NCBI RefSeq assembly: GCF_003634635.1
Contig: NZ_RBJB01000002.1
Coordinates: forward strand, 1 to 64,000
From: Marinobacter nauticus
GTDB taxonomy: Bacteria > Pseudomonadota > Gammaproteobacteria > Pseudomonadales > Oleiphilaceae
Length of the DNA stretch: 64,000 bases
Reading direction: 5' to 3'
Below, piece after piece: positions 7,397 to 14,334 of the stretch; position 1 is the stretch's first letter; every line of letters starts with the position of its first letter. A program made the position numbers and the translations under genes. The notes under the pieces were generated by a model, which was not told where the DNA came from, made no database searches, and worked only from the letters and a program-made list of their open reading frames with translations.

Positions 7397-7939
7397 ATGA
7401 GCTTGAAACAACATTTTGAACTGATGGCCGAATACAATCGGTGGATGAATGGGAAGGTATATGGAGCCGCAGGCAACCTGAGCAAAGCGGCTCTTTTGGA
7501 AGATCGAAGCGCCTTCTTTGGGTCAATATTGGGTACGCTAAATCATATCGTTGTTGGGGATACGATTTGGCTCAAGAGGTTTGCTGCGCATCCAGCAAGC
7601 GCTGAAGCGCTACGTGGAATCACTGAGCTAGCGGCTCCCAAAAACCTCAACCAAATAATTTTCGAAGATCTTGATGAGTTGTATAGCCACCGAAAGTGGC
7701 TAGATGAGAAAATCATCAAATGGATTTCAGGGCTTACTGATAGTAATTTGGATTTTATTCTCAGCTATCAAAATACCAAGGGTGTGCCCGCCACCAAACG
7801 ATTTTCCTCCTTGATCTATCATTTCTTCAACCATCAAACTCATCACCGAGGGCAGGTAACTACGCTACTTTCGCAATCTGGCGAAGACGTTGGGGTAACG
7901 GATTTGCTAGCACTAATCCCGAATCAGAACAATGTATAA
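7397..7939 (+). CDS. Cassette 10: DinB-family protein
   Basis: 180 aa. A DinB four-helix bundle is indicated by 'LNHIVVGDTIWLKRF' and 'FNHQTHHRGQ'. The three conserved histidines expected to hold a divalent metal are probably H50, H146 and H150. DinB-fold proteins include thiol-dependent S-transferases (bacillithiol or mycothiol users) and hydrolases; a gammaproteobacterial homologue may act on other small molecules. It is unrelated to DinB polymerase IV. The ATG follows AGAAGGA with a long spacing. The TAA stop is in the R'' box GTATAAC. Confidence 0.88.
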   Translation: MSLKQHFELMAEYNRWMNGKVYGAAGNLSKAALLEDRSAFFGSILGTLNHIVVGDTIWLKRFAAHPASAEALRGITELAAPKNLNQIIFEDLDELYSHRKWLDEKIIKWISGLTDSNLDFILSYQNTKGVPATKRFSSLIYHFFNHQTHHRGQVTTLLSQSGEDVGVTDLLALIPNQNNV

Positions 7940-8010
7940 CCAGGGGCTTCAGCGAACCGGTTTTCCGGCGCGGTGCGCCTCCAAATCGACCACTGAGCCC
8001 AGGCGTTACA
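7934..8010 (+). repeat. attC site of cassette 10
   Basis: R'' GTATAAC (7934-7940) complements the cassette start GTCATAC with one mismatch; R' is GTTACAC (8004-8010). The inner GGTTTTCCGGCGCGGTGCGCCTCC resembles attC 5. Confidence 0.8.
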
Positions 8011-8026
8011 CATTGCAGGAGGCATC

Positions 8027-8413
8027 GTGATAGTCATCTATGGAATCAAAGAACACCTTAACCCGATCAAGGCTCAGCTCTCTGAAGTCATTCACGGATG
8101 TATGCAAACCGTACTTGGGATGCCGGAAGACAAACGGGCTCATCGTTTCATCCCTATGGAAGCCGAGGATTTTTATTATCCTGGTGGCAGGACACCCGCT
8201 TACACAGCCATCGAGATCAATATGATGCAGGGTCGAAATCCTGAGACCCAAAAGGCCCTGATCAAGGAACTCTTCAACAAGATTGAGTCCGTGGTTGGCA
8301 TATCACCCGTAGATGTTGAAGTCACGATCAAGGAGCAACCGCCACACTGTTGGGGCTTTCGTGGCATGACTGGAGATGAGGCGTGTGACCTCAAGTATTC
8401 AGTCAATGTGTAA
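8027..8413 (+). CDS. Cassette 11: tautomerase-superfamily protein (Tautomerase_2 type)
   Basis: 128 aa. The GTG start at 8027 follows AGGAGG (8017-8022). The body ('RAHRFIPMEAEDFYYPGGRT', then an 'AIEINMMQGRNPETQKAL' strand-helix) fits the 4-oxalocrotonate-tautomerase-like superfamily, the two-beta-alpha-beta form about 125 residues long. The classical catalytic Pro after the initiator Met is missing (sequence starts M-I-V-I), so ordinary tautomerase chemistry is doubtful. R'' (ATGTGTAAC) is an exact complement of the cassette start GTTACACAT and holds the stop codon. Confidence 0.8.
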   Translation: MIVIYGIKEHLNPIKAQLSEVIHGCMQTVLGMPEDKRAHRFIPMEAEDFYYPGGRTPAYTAIEINMMQGRNPETQKALIKELFNKIESVVGISPVDVEVTIKEQPPHCWGFRGMTGDEACDLKYSVNV

Positions 8414-8494
8414 CAAGGCAATCAAATTCGTTCCGGCCCAAAGGCCCTCCACCGGAGGCCCTTTTCAGGGCGCCTTTTATTGCTGGCGTGAAGC
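8406..8494 (+). repeat. attC site of cassette 11
   Basis: R'' ATGTGTAAC (8406-8414); the inner sequence (TTCGTTCCGGCC...CCACCGGAGGCCC) is like attC 7. R' is GTGAAGC (8488-8494), one base off GTTRRRY. Confidence 0.75.
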
Positions 8495-8508
8495 ACAGGG
8501 AGAGAGCG

Positions 8509-9042
8509 GTGTCATTGTTTGAAACAGAGAGGTTGGTTGCACGGAAGCTATCCCATCAGGATGTCCCGGTGCTCACCGCAATGCTCAGTGATCCGGAAGT
8601 CATGAAATTCTCCGTTCGCGGAGTTTGCGACGAGGAAGCTACTCGAAAGTTCGTTGATTGGTGCCTTGAGTGTTACGCCTCTCAGGGAATAGGGCCATGG
8701 GCATTTTGTGAGAAGGAATCTGGGCATTTTATCGGCTTCTGTGGCATTGGATCTGAGTTGGTTGGCGATGTCGAAGAATTCAATCTAGGTTATCGGCTGG
8801 CGCGCAGGTTCTGGCACCAGGGGTATGCTACAGAAGCTGTAAAAGGTGTTCTCCAGTATGCTTTCGATCAAACACACCGCGAGTCGGTAATTGTTATTAT
8901 CGAGCCGGAGCACACAGCCTCTGTTAGGGTGACGGAGAAGGTTGGGTTCAGAGATTATACGATTCGAGAATTCCATGCCCGAGCTGTGCGGGTATATCGA
9001 ATGACGTGCGACGACTGGGCATTGCATAACAAGTTGTCGTAG
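8509..9042 (+). CDS. Cassette 12: GNAT N-acetyltransferase (RimJ/RimL-like)
   Basis: 177 aa from GTG 8509, which follows GGGAG (8498-8502) at six bases and yields the family-typical start 'SLFETERLVARKL'. An in-frame GTG at 8488 lies exactly on the cassette junction and is less likely. Visible parts: the N-terminal beta-alpha unit, 'FIGFCGIG', 'NLGYRLARRFWHQGYATEA' (acetyl-CoA pyrophosphate loop around RxxGYATE) and 'NTASVRVTEKVGF'-type motif (here 'HTASVRVTEKVGF'). It would acetylate a protein N-terminus or small amine using acetyl-CoA; the substrate is unknown. Some cassette GNATs give antibiotic resistance, but nothing specific is seen here. Confidence 0.88.
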   Translation: MSLFETERLVARKLSHQDVPVLTAMLSDPEVMKFSVRGVCDEEATRKFVDWCLECYASQGIGPWAFCEKESGHFIGFCGIGSELVGDVEEFNLGYRLARRFWHQGYATEAVKGVLQYAFDQTHRESVIVIIEPEHTASVRVTEKVGFRDYTIREFHARAVRVYRMTCDDWALHNKLS

Positions 9043-9115
9043 TTCGTTTCAAGCCTGGCGGCCCTGCACCGGATACACTGCGCTCCGTAGTCGCCACTGA
9101 ACCAAGGCGTTAAAT
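9023..9115 (+). repeat. attC site of cassette 12
   Basis: Probable R'' TGCATAAC (9023-9030), a weak complement of the cassette start; R' is GTTAAAT (9109-9115). The inner arms CGGCCCTGCACCGG and CGCTCCGTAGTCGCC pair loosely. Confidence 0.6.
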
Positions 9116-9126
9116 ATCAGCTGAAT

Positions 9127-9477
9127 ATGGGTCGCATACGGAAGTTTCTTCATGACGCTGGAAGGCTAAAGCCCTACTATCGATTCTGTTCAAATGTAGC
9201 TTCGGGTTCGGGAATAGTGATCGGTATTGGCCTATGGTACTTCACTTTGGTTCCGCTCTTGGCGACCTCGTTTGAGATTGATGTCGCTGAAGCAGCACAA
9301 CCCGGCGATCCGACCGCATTCTTTGCGGTCACAATGGTTTTGCTATTGGTCGTGGCAATGATCATTTGCGTCCAGGGAGTCTTTTTGGCTCTGGTGTTAC
9401 TTGGTCGCTTGAGGTTTGCTGATGTGATGTCGGTAATCTGGCGTTTGCGTTACCCTCGGAGTTGGATCAATTATTAA
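9127..9477 (+). CDS. Cassette 13: small two-helix membrane protein, last in array
   Basis: 116 aa, not recognised. The N-terminus is basic. Two hydrophobic segments lie at about residues 28-48 and 66-93, followed by a basic C-terminus, so both ends are likely cytoplasmic. The ATG is 17 bases past the crossover with no strong ribosome-binding site. The stop lies in the R'' box. It is the last gene with a recognisable attC, and the sequence to its right no longer shows cassette structure. Confidence 0.65.
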   Translation: MGRIRKFLHDAGRLKPYYRFCSNVASGSGIVIGIGLWYFTLVPLLATSFEIDVAEAAQPGDPTAFFAVTMVLLLVVAMIICVQGVFLALVLLGRLRFADVMSVIWRLRYPRSWINY

Positions 9478-9525
9478 CAAGCCGCGTCACTCGAACGGCA
9501 GCGGTGGGCGATAGCTTCGTTAAAA
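9470..9525 (+). repeat. attC site of cassette 13, end of array
   Basis: Short site: R'' ATTATTAAC (9470-9478) nearly complements the cassette start GTTAAATAT; R' is GTTAAAA (9519-9525). Arms GCCGCGTCACTCG and GCGGTGGGCGATAGC face each other. No further attC is seen to the right. Confidence 0.65.
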
Positions 9526-9725
9526 ATATTACGCCCGCAATGCGGTTAGGTCTTAAGCCTATCTGGTTGACCCAGGAAAATGCACCTCGGGGAACTGAGG
9601 TTCGTGTCATCAGGAACTTGCGAGAATTGTGCATGTAACCAGGTTGATGGATACGATGCCGGCATCACGTTGATCTGGAATGTGCCCCTTTGGTTCCTAT
9701 GCCACAAACTCTACGCACTAACTGG
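9526..9725. other. Non-coding stretch at the right edge of the cassette array
   Basis: No convincing gene or attC. A near-palindrome AGGTCTTAAGCCT lies at about 9547-9559. It may be a decayed last cassette or the original chromosomal flank. Confidence 0.4.
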
Positions 9726-9941
9726 ATGATGAACGTAACTAAAACTCTATATTTACTGCTGGTGTGTGTCTTGGTTGCTGGCTGTAGCAGCAAAGCCGTG
9801 TATGACAATGTGCAGCGAAACAACCGACAGGAATGTGTCAGTGTGCCACACCCTCAGTATGATGAATGCATCGAACGTTCCAGTAAGTCATACGAAGAGT
9901 ACGAGAGGGATCGGGCTGAGGTACTCAAATCTGAACCATAG
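9726..9941 (+). CDS. Small lipoprotein
   Basis: 71 aa. The N-terminus has a lysine, a hydrophobic core (LYLLLVCVL) and a lipobox VAGC-S-S, so signal peptidase II cleavage before the cysteine and lipid anchoring are expected. The mature part is short, charged and has two further cysteines (QECVSVPHPQYDECIE) that could form a disulfide. No family recognised. Two ATGs in tandem (9726, 9729) are possible starts and neither has a clear ribosome-binding site. It lies between the cassette array and the AraC gene and could be either a final cassette that lost its attC or a resident gene. Confidence 0.7.
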   Translation: MMNVTKTLYLLLVCVLVAGCSSKAVYDNVQRNNRQECVSVPHPQYDECIERSSKSYEEYERDRAEVLKSEP

Positions 9942-9975
9942 AGCCGTGGGCGGGAAAGTCGGGCTCATTATGTGA

Positions 9976-10959
9976 TTACCTTTCGCAGCCTTTCCGCCGC
10001 AGTGGTGGCACCCCGAAAACCCGCTTGTAAGCCCTCGAAAACGCCGCTTCGGATTGGTACCCCAGCTCTTCAGCCAGCTTAGTCAGTGTCACGGGTGATT
10101 GACCAATTCTGAGTCGCGCCAGATTCATCCTCCATTCGGTCAGGTACTGTTTGACTGAAGTGCCTATCACCTCGGTAAACCGGGCGGAAAACCCCGAGCG
10201 GGACATGCCCGCGTGCCTGGCCAGCCGGCTGACTGTCCAGCCAGCCTCAGGATGTGCGTGTATGGCCGCCAAAGCTTTGCCCAGTTTCGGATCTTTCAGC
10301 GCGCCCAGCCAGCCTTTGCTGGCTTCCGTGCTGGAGTTGATCCAGTGTCGTATGGCCTGAATCACGATGATATCTGCCAGGTGGGCCATCACCGTGACCC
10401 CGCCGGGTGATAGTGCGCGGGCTTCCAGCTCCATCAGTTGTATCAGCGTTGTAAGCTGGGCGGGCAGGGCGCCATCGTCGCCTTTGATGTGAATGCACTG
10501 TGGCAATTCACGAATAAGCTTCTGAGCCGCAATCTGGTCGAAGCCAAGCACGCCGCAGGTCAGTCGGGTTTCTTCTTCGCCCGTGCGCTGTGCTTCCGTG
10601 CCGGCCCCGCCATAGCGCATGAACTCAAAGCGGTCTGTCAGCCGGGTGACGGGAATATCAAAAAAGGGTTCGCACGGCTGATTGTTACTATGGGAGATAC
10701 AGTGGCCTTCCCCTTTGGGTACCAGCGCCATGTCGCCCGTTTTAAGGAGCAGGCTATCCCGGTCTTTGAAACGCAACCAGCAGCTTCCCTGGGTGACGAT
10801 GTGAAACATCATTTTGCCGCCGAGCGGCGGCATCTCCATTCCCCACGGAGTAATCAGTTCGGCAGTCGCGTAGACGGTACCGTCCATACGAAGTGAGCAC
10901 AGCGTCTCGCCGAGTGGATCGGAGGTTGTCGGCATGCGGCGCTCAAGTTCAGGAATCAT
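9976..10959 (-). CDS. AraC-family transcriptional regulator
   Basis: 327 aa. The N-terminal half is a cupin-type ligand domain with 'GGKMMFHIVTQGSCWL' and 'DMALVPKGEGH', as in the AraC_binding_2/cupin_6 group. The C-terminal ~100 residues hold two helix-turn-helix units ('VSRLARHAGMSRSGFSARF' and 'LTKLAEELGYQSEAAFSRAY') and the usual end 'FGVPPLRRK'. It is divergent from the NmrA-like gene, and regulators of this subgroup usually control the adjacent oxidoreductase. The inducer is unknown. Confidence 0.93.
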   Translation of the reverse strand: MIPELERRMPTTSDPLGETLCSLRMDGTVYATAELITPWGMEMPPLGGKMMFHIVTQGSCWLRFKDRDSLLLKTGDMALVPKGEGHCISHSNNQPCEPFFDIPVTRLTDRFEFMRYGGAGTEAQRTGEEETRLTCGVLGFDQIAAQKLIRELPQCIHIKGDDGALPAQLTTLIQLMELEARALSPGGVTVMAHLADIIVIQAIRHWINSSTEASKGWLGALKDPKLGKALAAIHAHPEAGWTVSRLARHAGMSRSGFSARFTEVIGTSVKQYLTEWRMNLARLRIGQSPVTLTKLAEELGYQSEAAFSRAYKRVFGVPPLRRKGCER

Positions 10960-11026
10960 TGTTTCTCACGTGTTTTGGACGATCTGCAAAATATAGTGGA
11001 TTAAAGAGCATTAAGCATCGGTTTTT

Positions 11027-11091
11027 GTCCTCGTAAACTGGAATCTTCGGGGGTTAGCACCCTCATCAGAAACTGATCGTTAAACGAGGAC
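11027..11091. promoter_or_regulatory. Inverted repeat GTCCTCGT/ACGAGGAC in the AraC-NmrA divergent promoter region
   Basis: Exact 8-bp arms at 11027-11034 and 11084-11091 are separated by 49 bp; the right arm includes the ribosome-binding site of the NmrA-like gene. It may be an operator bound by the AraC regulator in a looped form. This is inference only. Confidence 0.3.
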
Positions 11092-11097
11092 CAGGCC

Positions 11098-11916
11098 ATG
11101 AAATCAGAAGTCATCGCTGTTGTTGGCGCCACCGGTAAGACCGGTTCCAGGGTATTGGCAAAACTGGGTGAGATGGGGCTGGAGGCGCGCGGCCTGTCAC
11201 GCTCTTCTCCTATCCCATTCGATTGGGCAGACCGTAGTACCTGGGCTGCAGCACTTCAGGGAGTGCGTGTTGCCTACGTTACGTATTTCCCGGATCTCGC
11301 GGTGCCGGCGGCGGAAACGGATGTGCGTGCCTTTGTGGCGGAAGCTAAACAGCAGGGTGTGGCGCACCTGATGTTGATGTCGGGGCGTGGAGAGGCGGGT
11401 GCACGGCGGGCAGAACAGGTACTGGAAAGCAGCGGGTTGGACTGGAACGTGGTTCGCGCCAGCTGGTTTATGCAGAACTTCAGTGAAAGCTTTATGCTGC
11501 AGGGCCTGCAGGCGGGTGAGCTGGTGCTCCCCAGGCCCAACGCCAGGGAACCATTCATCGATGTGGATGACCTGGCCAGTGTGGCGGTAGCGGCGCTGAC
11601 CAATCCCGCATTGAAAAACCAGGTATTGGAAGTTACCGGTCCGGAGCTGCTCTCGTTCGAGGAGTGTGTGCATGCGATTGCTGCGGCCAGTGGCCGTGAG
11701 ATCCGGTTTACGCCGTTACCGGTGGAGGCCTATCTGGATGGCGCCAGGGCGCAGGGTATGGCAGACGACATGGCGTGGCTGATCAACGAACTGTTTGTGA
11801 ACATTCTTGATGGCCGCAATGAAAGCACCACTCCAACGGTTGAACAAGTGCTGGGGCGGCCTGCGCGCCGGTTCAGGGACTATGTTGCTGATGTTGTGCC
11901 TATGGGGGTGTGGTAA
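11098..11916 (+). CDS. NmrA-like NAD(P)-binding protein
   Basis: 272 aa, atypical short-chain dehydrogenase. The Rossmann motif is at the N-terminus (VVGATGKTGSRV). 'LMLMSGRGEAGARRAEQ' follows, then 'WNVVRASWFMQNF', typical of NmrA/ergot-alkaloid-reductase-like proteins that recognise NAD(P)H redox state or reduce quinones and related compounds. The Tyr-x-x-x-Lys catalytic pair of classical SDRs is not evident. The ATG follows GAGGACCAGGCC. Likely target of the divergent AraC regulator. Confidence 0.88.
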   Translation: MKSEVIAVVGATGKTGSRVLAKLGEMGLEARGLSRSSPIPFDWADRSTWAAALQGVRVAYVTYFPDLAVPAAETDVRAFVAEAKQQGVAHLMLMSGRGEAGARRAEQVLESSGLDWNVVRASWFMQNFSESFMLQGLQAGELVLPRPNAREPFIDVDDLASVAVAALTNPALKNQVLEVTGPELLSFEECVHAIAAASGREIRFTPLPVEAYLDGARAQGMADDMAWLINELFVNILDGRNESTTPTVEQVLGRPARRFRDYVADVVPMGVW

Positions 11917-11980
11917 TTGGGTGATCGCTTGCTTGAGGTTCGATATTGTCTGTGTCCGGAGTTTATGAAGAAGTTTATGG

Positions 11981-11990
11981 TTTTGTGAAC
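11981..11990 (+). promoter_or_regulatory. Candidate response-regulator site upstream of the two-component operon
   Basis: TTTTGTGAAC lies about 80 bases before the regulator gene. A closely related TTTTTGTGAATTC occurs at 14278-14290 before msrAB. The match in both promoters suggests a shared operator; no binding data exist. Confidence 0.3.
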
Positions 11991-12067
11991 TTTCCACGAT
12001 AGACTCAGAGGACTGACGATAATACTGGATTGACAGCCAGTGTTGACCGAAAGGAGCACTCAGCTGC

Positions 12068-12769
12068 ATGCCGCGCACGGTATTGATAATCGAAGACAAT
12101 CCCGGTATCGGCGAACTGGTCCGCATGCAGGTATCCGACCTGGGCATGACTGCGGTTCTGCGGGACCGGGGCGACAGCGGCCTGGCGCGGTTCCGGGACG
12201 GTGGTATTGATCTGGTGATTCTGGACCTCATGCTTCCAGGCCTGGATGGCCTGGCGGTGTGCCGGGAGATACGCTCCAGTGCGGACTATGTGCCGGTGCT
12301 CATGTTGACCGCAAAGAGCACCGAGCTGGACAGGGTGCTGGGGCTGGAAATGGGGGCGGATGACTACCTCACCAAGCCTTTCAGCGTGGCGGAACTGTCC
12401 GCTCGCATCAAAGCTCTGTTCCGACGGGTGGACGCGCTCTCCCGGAAGAACTCACCCGAAGACGACGTGGCGGAGATCGAGGCGGACGGGCTGCGGATTG
12501 ATCCGGCTCGGCGCCGGGTGTTCCTGGAGTGCCGCGAGCTCGATCTGACCGCCCGTGAGTTCGATCTTCTGTGGCACTTTGCTTCCCATCGTGGCCGGGT
12601 TTTCAGCCGGGCCCAATTGCTGGATGCCGTCTGGGGGTACAATCACGACGGCTACGAGCACACCGTAAACACCCATATCAACCGCCTGCGTAACAAGATT
12701 GAGCCCGATCCGGCCCAACCGCGTTACGTTCAGACGGTCTGGGGGGTGGGCTATCGGTTTATGGATTAA
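12068..12769 (+). CDS. OmpR/PhoB-type response regulator
   Basis: 233 aa. Receiver domain (1-120) with acidic E9/D10, phospho-acceptor D53 in 'VILDLMLPG' and conserved K in 'DYLTKPF'. Winged-helix DNA-binding domain (about 135-230) with 'LDLTAREFDLLWHFASHRG' and 'VWGVGYRF'. It is co-transcribed with the histidine kinase that starts two bases after its stop. The adjacent msrAB gene suggests a role in oxidative damage of envelope proteins, comparable to MsrQP-controlling systems; this is inferred from position. Confidence 0.95.
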   Translation: MPRTVLIIEDNPGIGELVRMQVSDLGMTAVLRDRGDSGLARFRDGGIDLVILDLMLPGLDGLAVCREIRSSADYVPVLMLTAKSTELDRVLGLEMGADDYLTKPFSVAELSARIKALFRRVDALSRKNSPEDDVAEIEADGLRIDPARRRVFLECRELDLTAREFDLLWHFASHRGRVFSRAQLLDAVWGYNHDGYEHTVNTHINRLRNKIEPDPAQPRYVQTVWGVGYRFMD

Positions 12770-12771
12770 CC

Positions 12772-14238
12772 ATGGGCCTTTCCGTGCTTCGAACCCTGTA
12801 TGCGAGGCTGGCCATTGGTCTGTTCCTGCTGCTGTTGGTGGTGGGCGGGCTATTTACTTTGCTGAGTCTGGCCTCGGTCAGGGAGTATTCGGCTGCCGTT
12901 AACCAGCAACTGAACCGGAATCTGGCGCAGAATCTGGTTTCTGACCGAAACCTGGTCACCGATGGCCAGTTGAATCGGGATGCCCTGAAGCAGCTGTTCG
13001 AGCTGTATATGACGATCAATCCCAGCCTTGAGATTTACCTGTTGGATACCGACGGGGCCATTCTTGCCTATTCCGCCGATCCGGACCGAATCAAGCGCAA
13101 TCGGGTATCCCTCGGACCAATCCAGACACTGCTCGAAAATCCGGACGCCTATCCTCTGCCGGGGGACGACCCTCGTAGTCATGATCGGCAAAAAGTGTTC
13201 TCTGTGACCCCCGTTCCCTCGGCAGCCGCCCCTGCCGGCTACCTTTATGTGGTTCTGAGGGGCGAAGAATTCGACCTTGCGGAGAGCATGGTTCACAGCA
13301 ACCGGTTGTTGCAGATGGGCGCAGGCGCCCTGGCGGTGAGCCTGCTCGTCGGGCTCCTGGCCGGGTTGGTGTTCTTCCGAATGTTAACGCGGCGGCTGTC
13401 CCGGCTGACTGAACGGGTGGAGTCGTTTGAACGGGAATTGTCCTCTGAGCAGAGTCCTCCACTGGCCGAGAAGGGCGACGACATTGATTACCTGGCCTCT
13501 CGGTTTGATCTCATGGCGCGACGCATTGTGGCGCAACTGGATCTCCTGAAGCACAAAGACGCCCAGCGTCGACAGCTGGTTGCTCAGGTGTCTCACGATC
13601 TTCGAACACCGCTGGCGTCTATTCAGGGCTACCTGGAAGCGCTGCGGATGAAGCATGAGACCCTGGAAGCCGAAGAGCGAGGCCGGTTCCTGGCGGTGGC
13701 CCTGTCAGAAACACACCGGTTGGGCAGGCAGGTTGAGGAGTTGTTCGAGCTGGCCGCCCTGGACGCCCGTGAAAAACAGCCGGATATCGAGCCGTTTGTC
13801 ATGGCTGAGTTGCTCTACGACGTCGTTCAGAAGCATAGGCCAGCAGCAGACCGAGCTGGTGTTGAGCTCATCATTTCGGCGACAGAGACCGAGAGCGTGC
13901 TGGCGGATATCGCGATGACCGAGCGGGTTCTGGACAATCTCATCAATAATGCCATCGTCCATTCTCCGCGGAATACAAGAGTCATACTCACGATGTCAGT
14001 ACGGGATGGTGGAGCAGCGATCACTGTTGCCGATGCTGGGCCTGGCATCCGCCAAGAAGACCTTGGCCAGGTGTTTGACCCCTTCTACCAGGCCGCCGGA
14101 GCCGAACGCACCGGGCATGCCGGCCTGGGACTTGCGATCGCCCAGCGCTTGGTCGTCCTGCAGCATGGCAGGCTCTCAGCGCACAATGCGAACGGTGCTG
14201 TCTTTACCCTCTGGCTACCGTTAGCTTCCTCCAGCTAG
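12772..14238 (+). CDS. Membrane sensor histidine kinase
   Basis: 488 aa. Transmembrane helix 1 at about 12-33, periplasmic sensor about 34-178, helix 2 at about 182-204, HAMP linker to about 265, then the dimerisation/phospho-acceptor region with H275 in 'VSHDLRTPLA'. The ATPase domain has the N box 'NLINNAIVHS', the G1 box 'DAGPGI' and the G2 box 'GHAGLGLAIA'. It would phosphorylate the regulator encoded just upstream. The start ATG at 12772 follows the regulator stop directly, so translation is probably coupled. The signal sensed is unknown. Confidence 0.95.
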   Translation: MGLSVLRTLYARLAIGLFLLLLVVGGLFTLLSLASVREYSAAVNQQLNRNLAQNLVSDRNLVTDGQLNRDALKQLFELYMTINPSLEIYLLDTDGAILAYSADPDRIKRNRVSLGPIQTLLENPDAYPLPGDDPRSHDRQKVFSVTPVPSAAAPAGYLYVVLRGEEFDLAESMVHSNRLLQMGAGALAVSLLVGLLAGLVFFRMLTRRLSRLTERVESFERELSSEQSPPLAEKGDDIDYLASRFDLMARRIVAQLDLLKHKDAQRRQLVAQVSHDLRTPLASIQGYLEALRMKHETLEAEERGRFLAVALSETHRLGRQVEELFELAALDAREKQPDIEPFVMAELLYDVVQKHRPAADRAGVELIISATETESVLADIAMTERVLDNLINNAIVHSPRNTRVILTMSVRDGGAAITVADAGPGIRQEDLGQVFDPFYQAAGAERTGHAGLGLAIAQRLVVLQHGRLSAHNANGAVFTLWLPLASSS

Positions 14239-14277
14239 CTTTCCGCTGCGTTATAGATTTGTGATAGTTGCTGAACG

Positions 14278-14290
14278 TTTTTGTGAATTC
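14278..14290 (+). promoter_or_regulatory. Candidate response-regulator site upstream of msrAB
   Basis: TTTTTGTGAATTC, 45 bases before msrAB, resembles 11981-11990 before the regulator gene. A possible related half-site ATTTGTGATAG lies slightly upstream. Confidence 0.3.
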
Positions 14291-14334
14291 AGATCGCTAG
14301 GCTGTGCTTATGGATTCAAGCGAGGAGAAGTGTC

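Noticed and set aside
9526..9725. Integron attI or integrase remnant
   Set aside because: Orientation of all cassettes places the integrase to the left; no integrase motifs are seen here.
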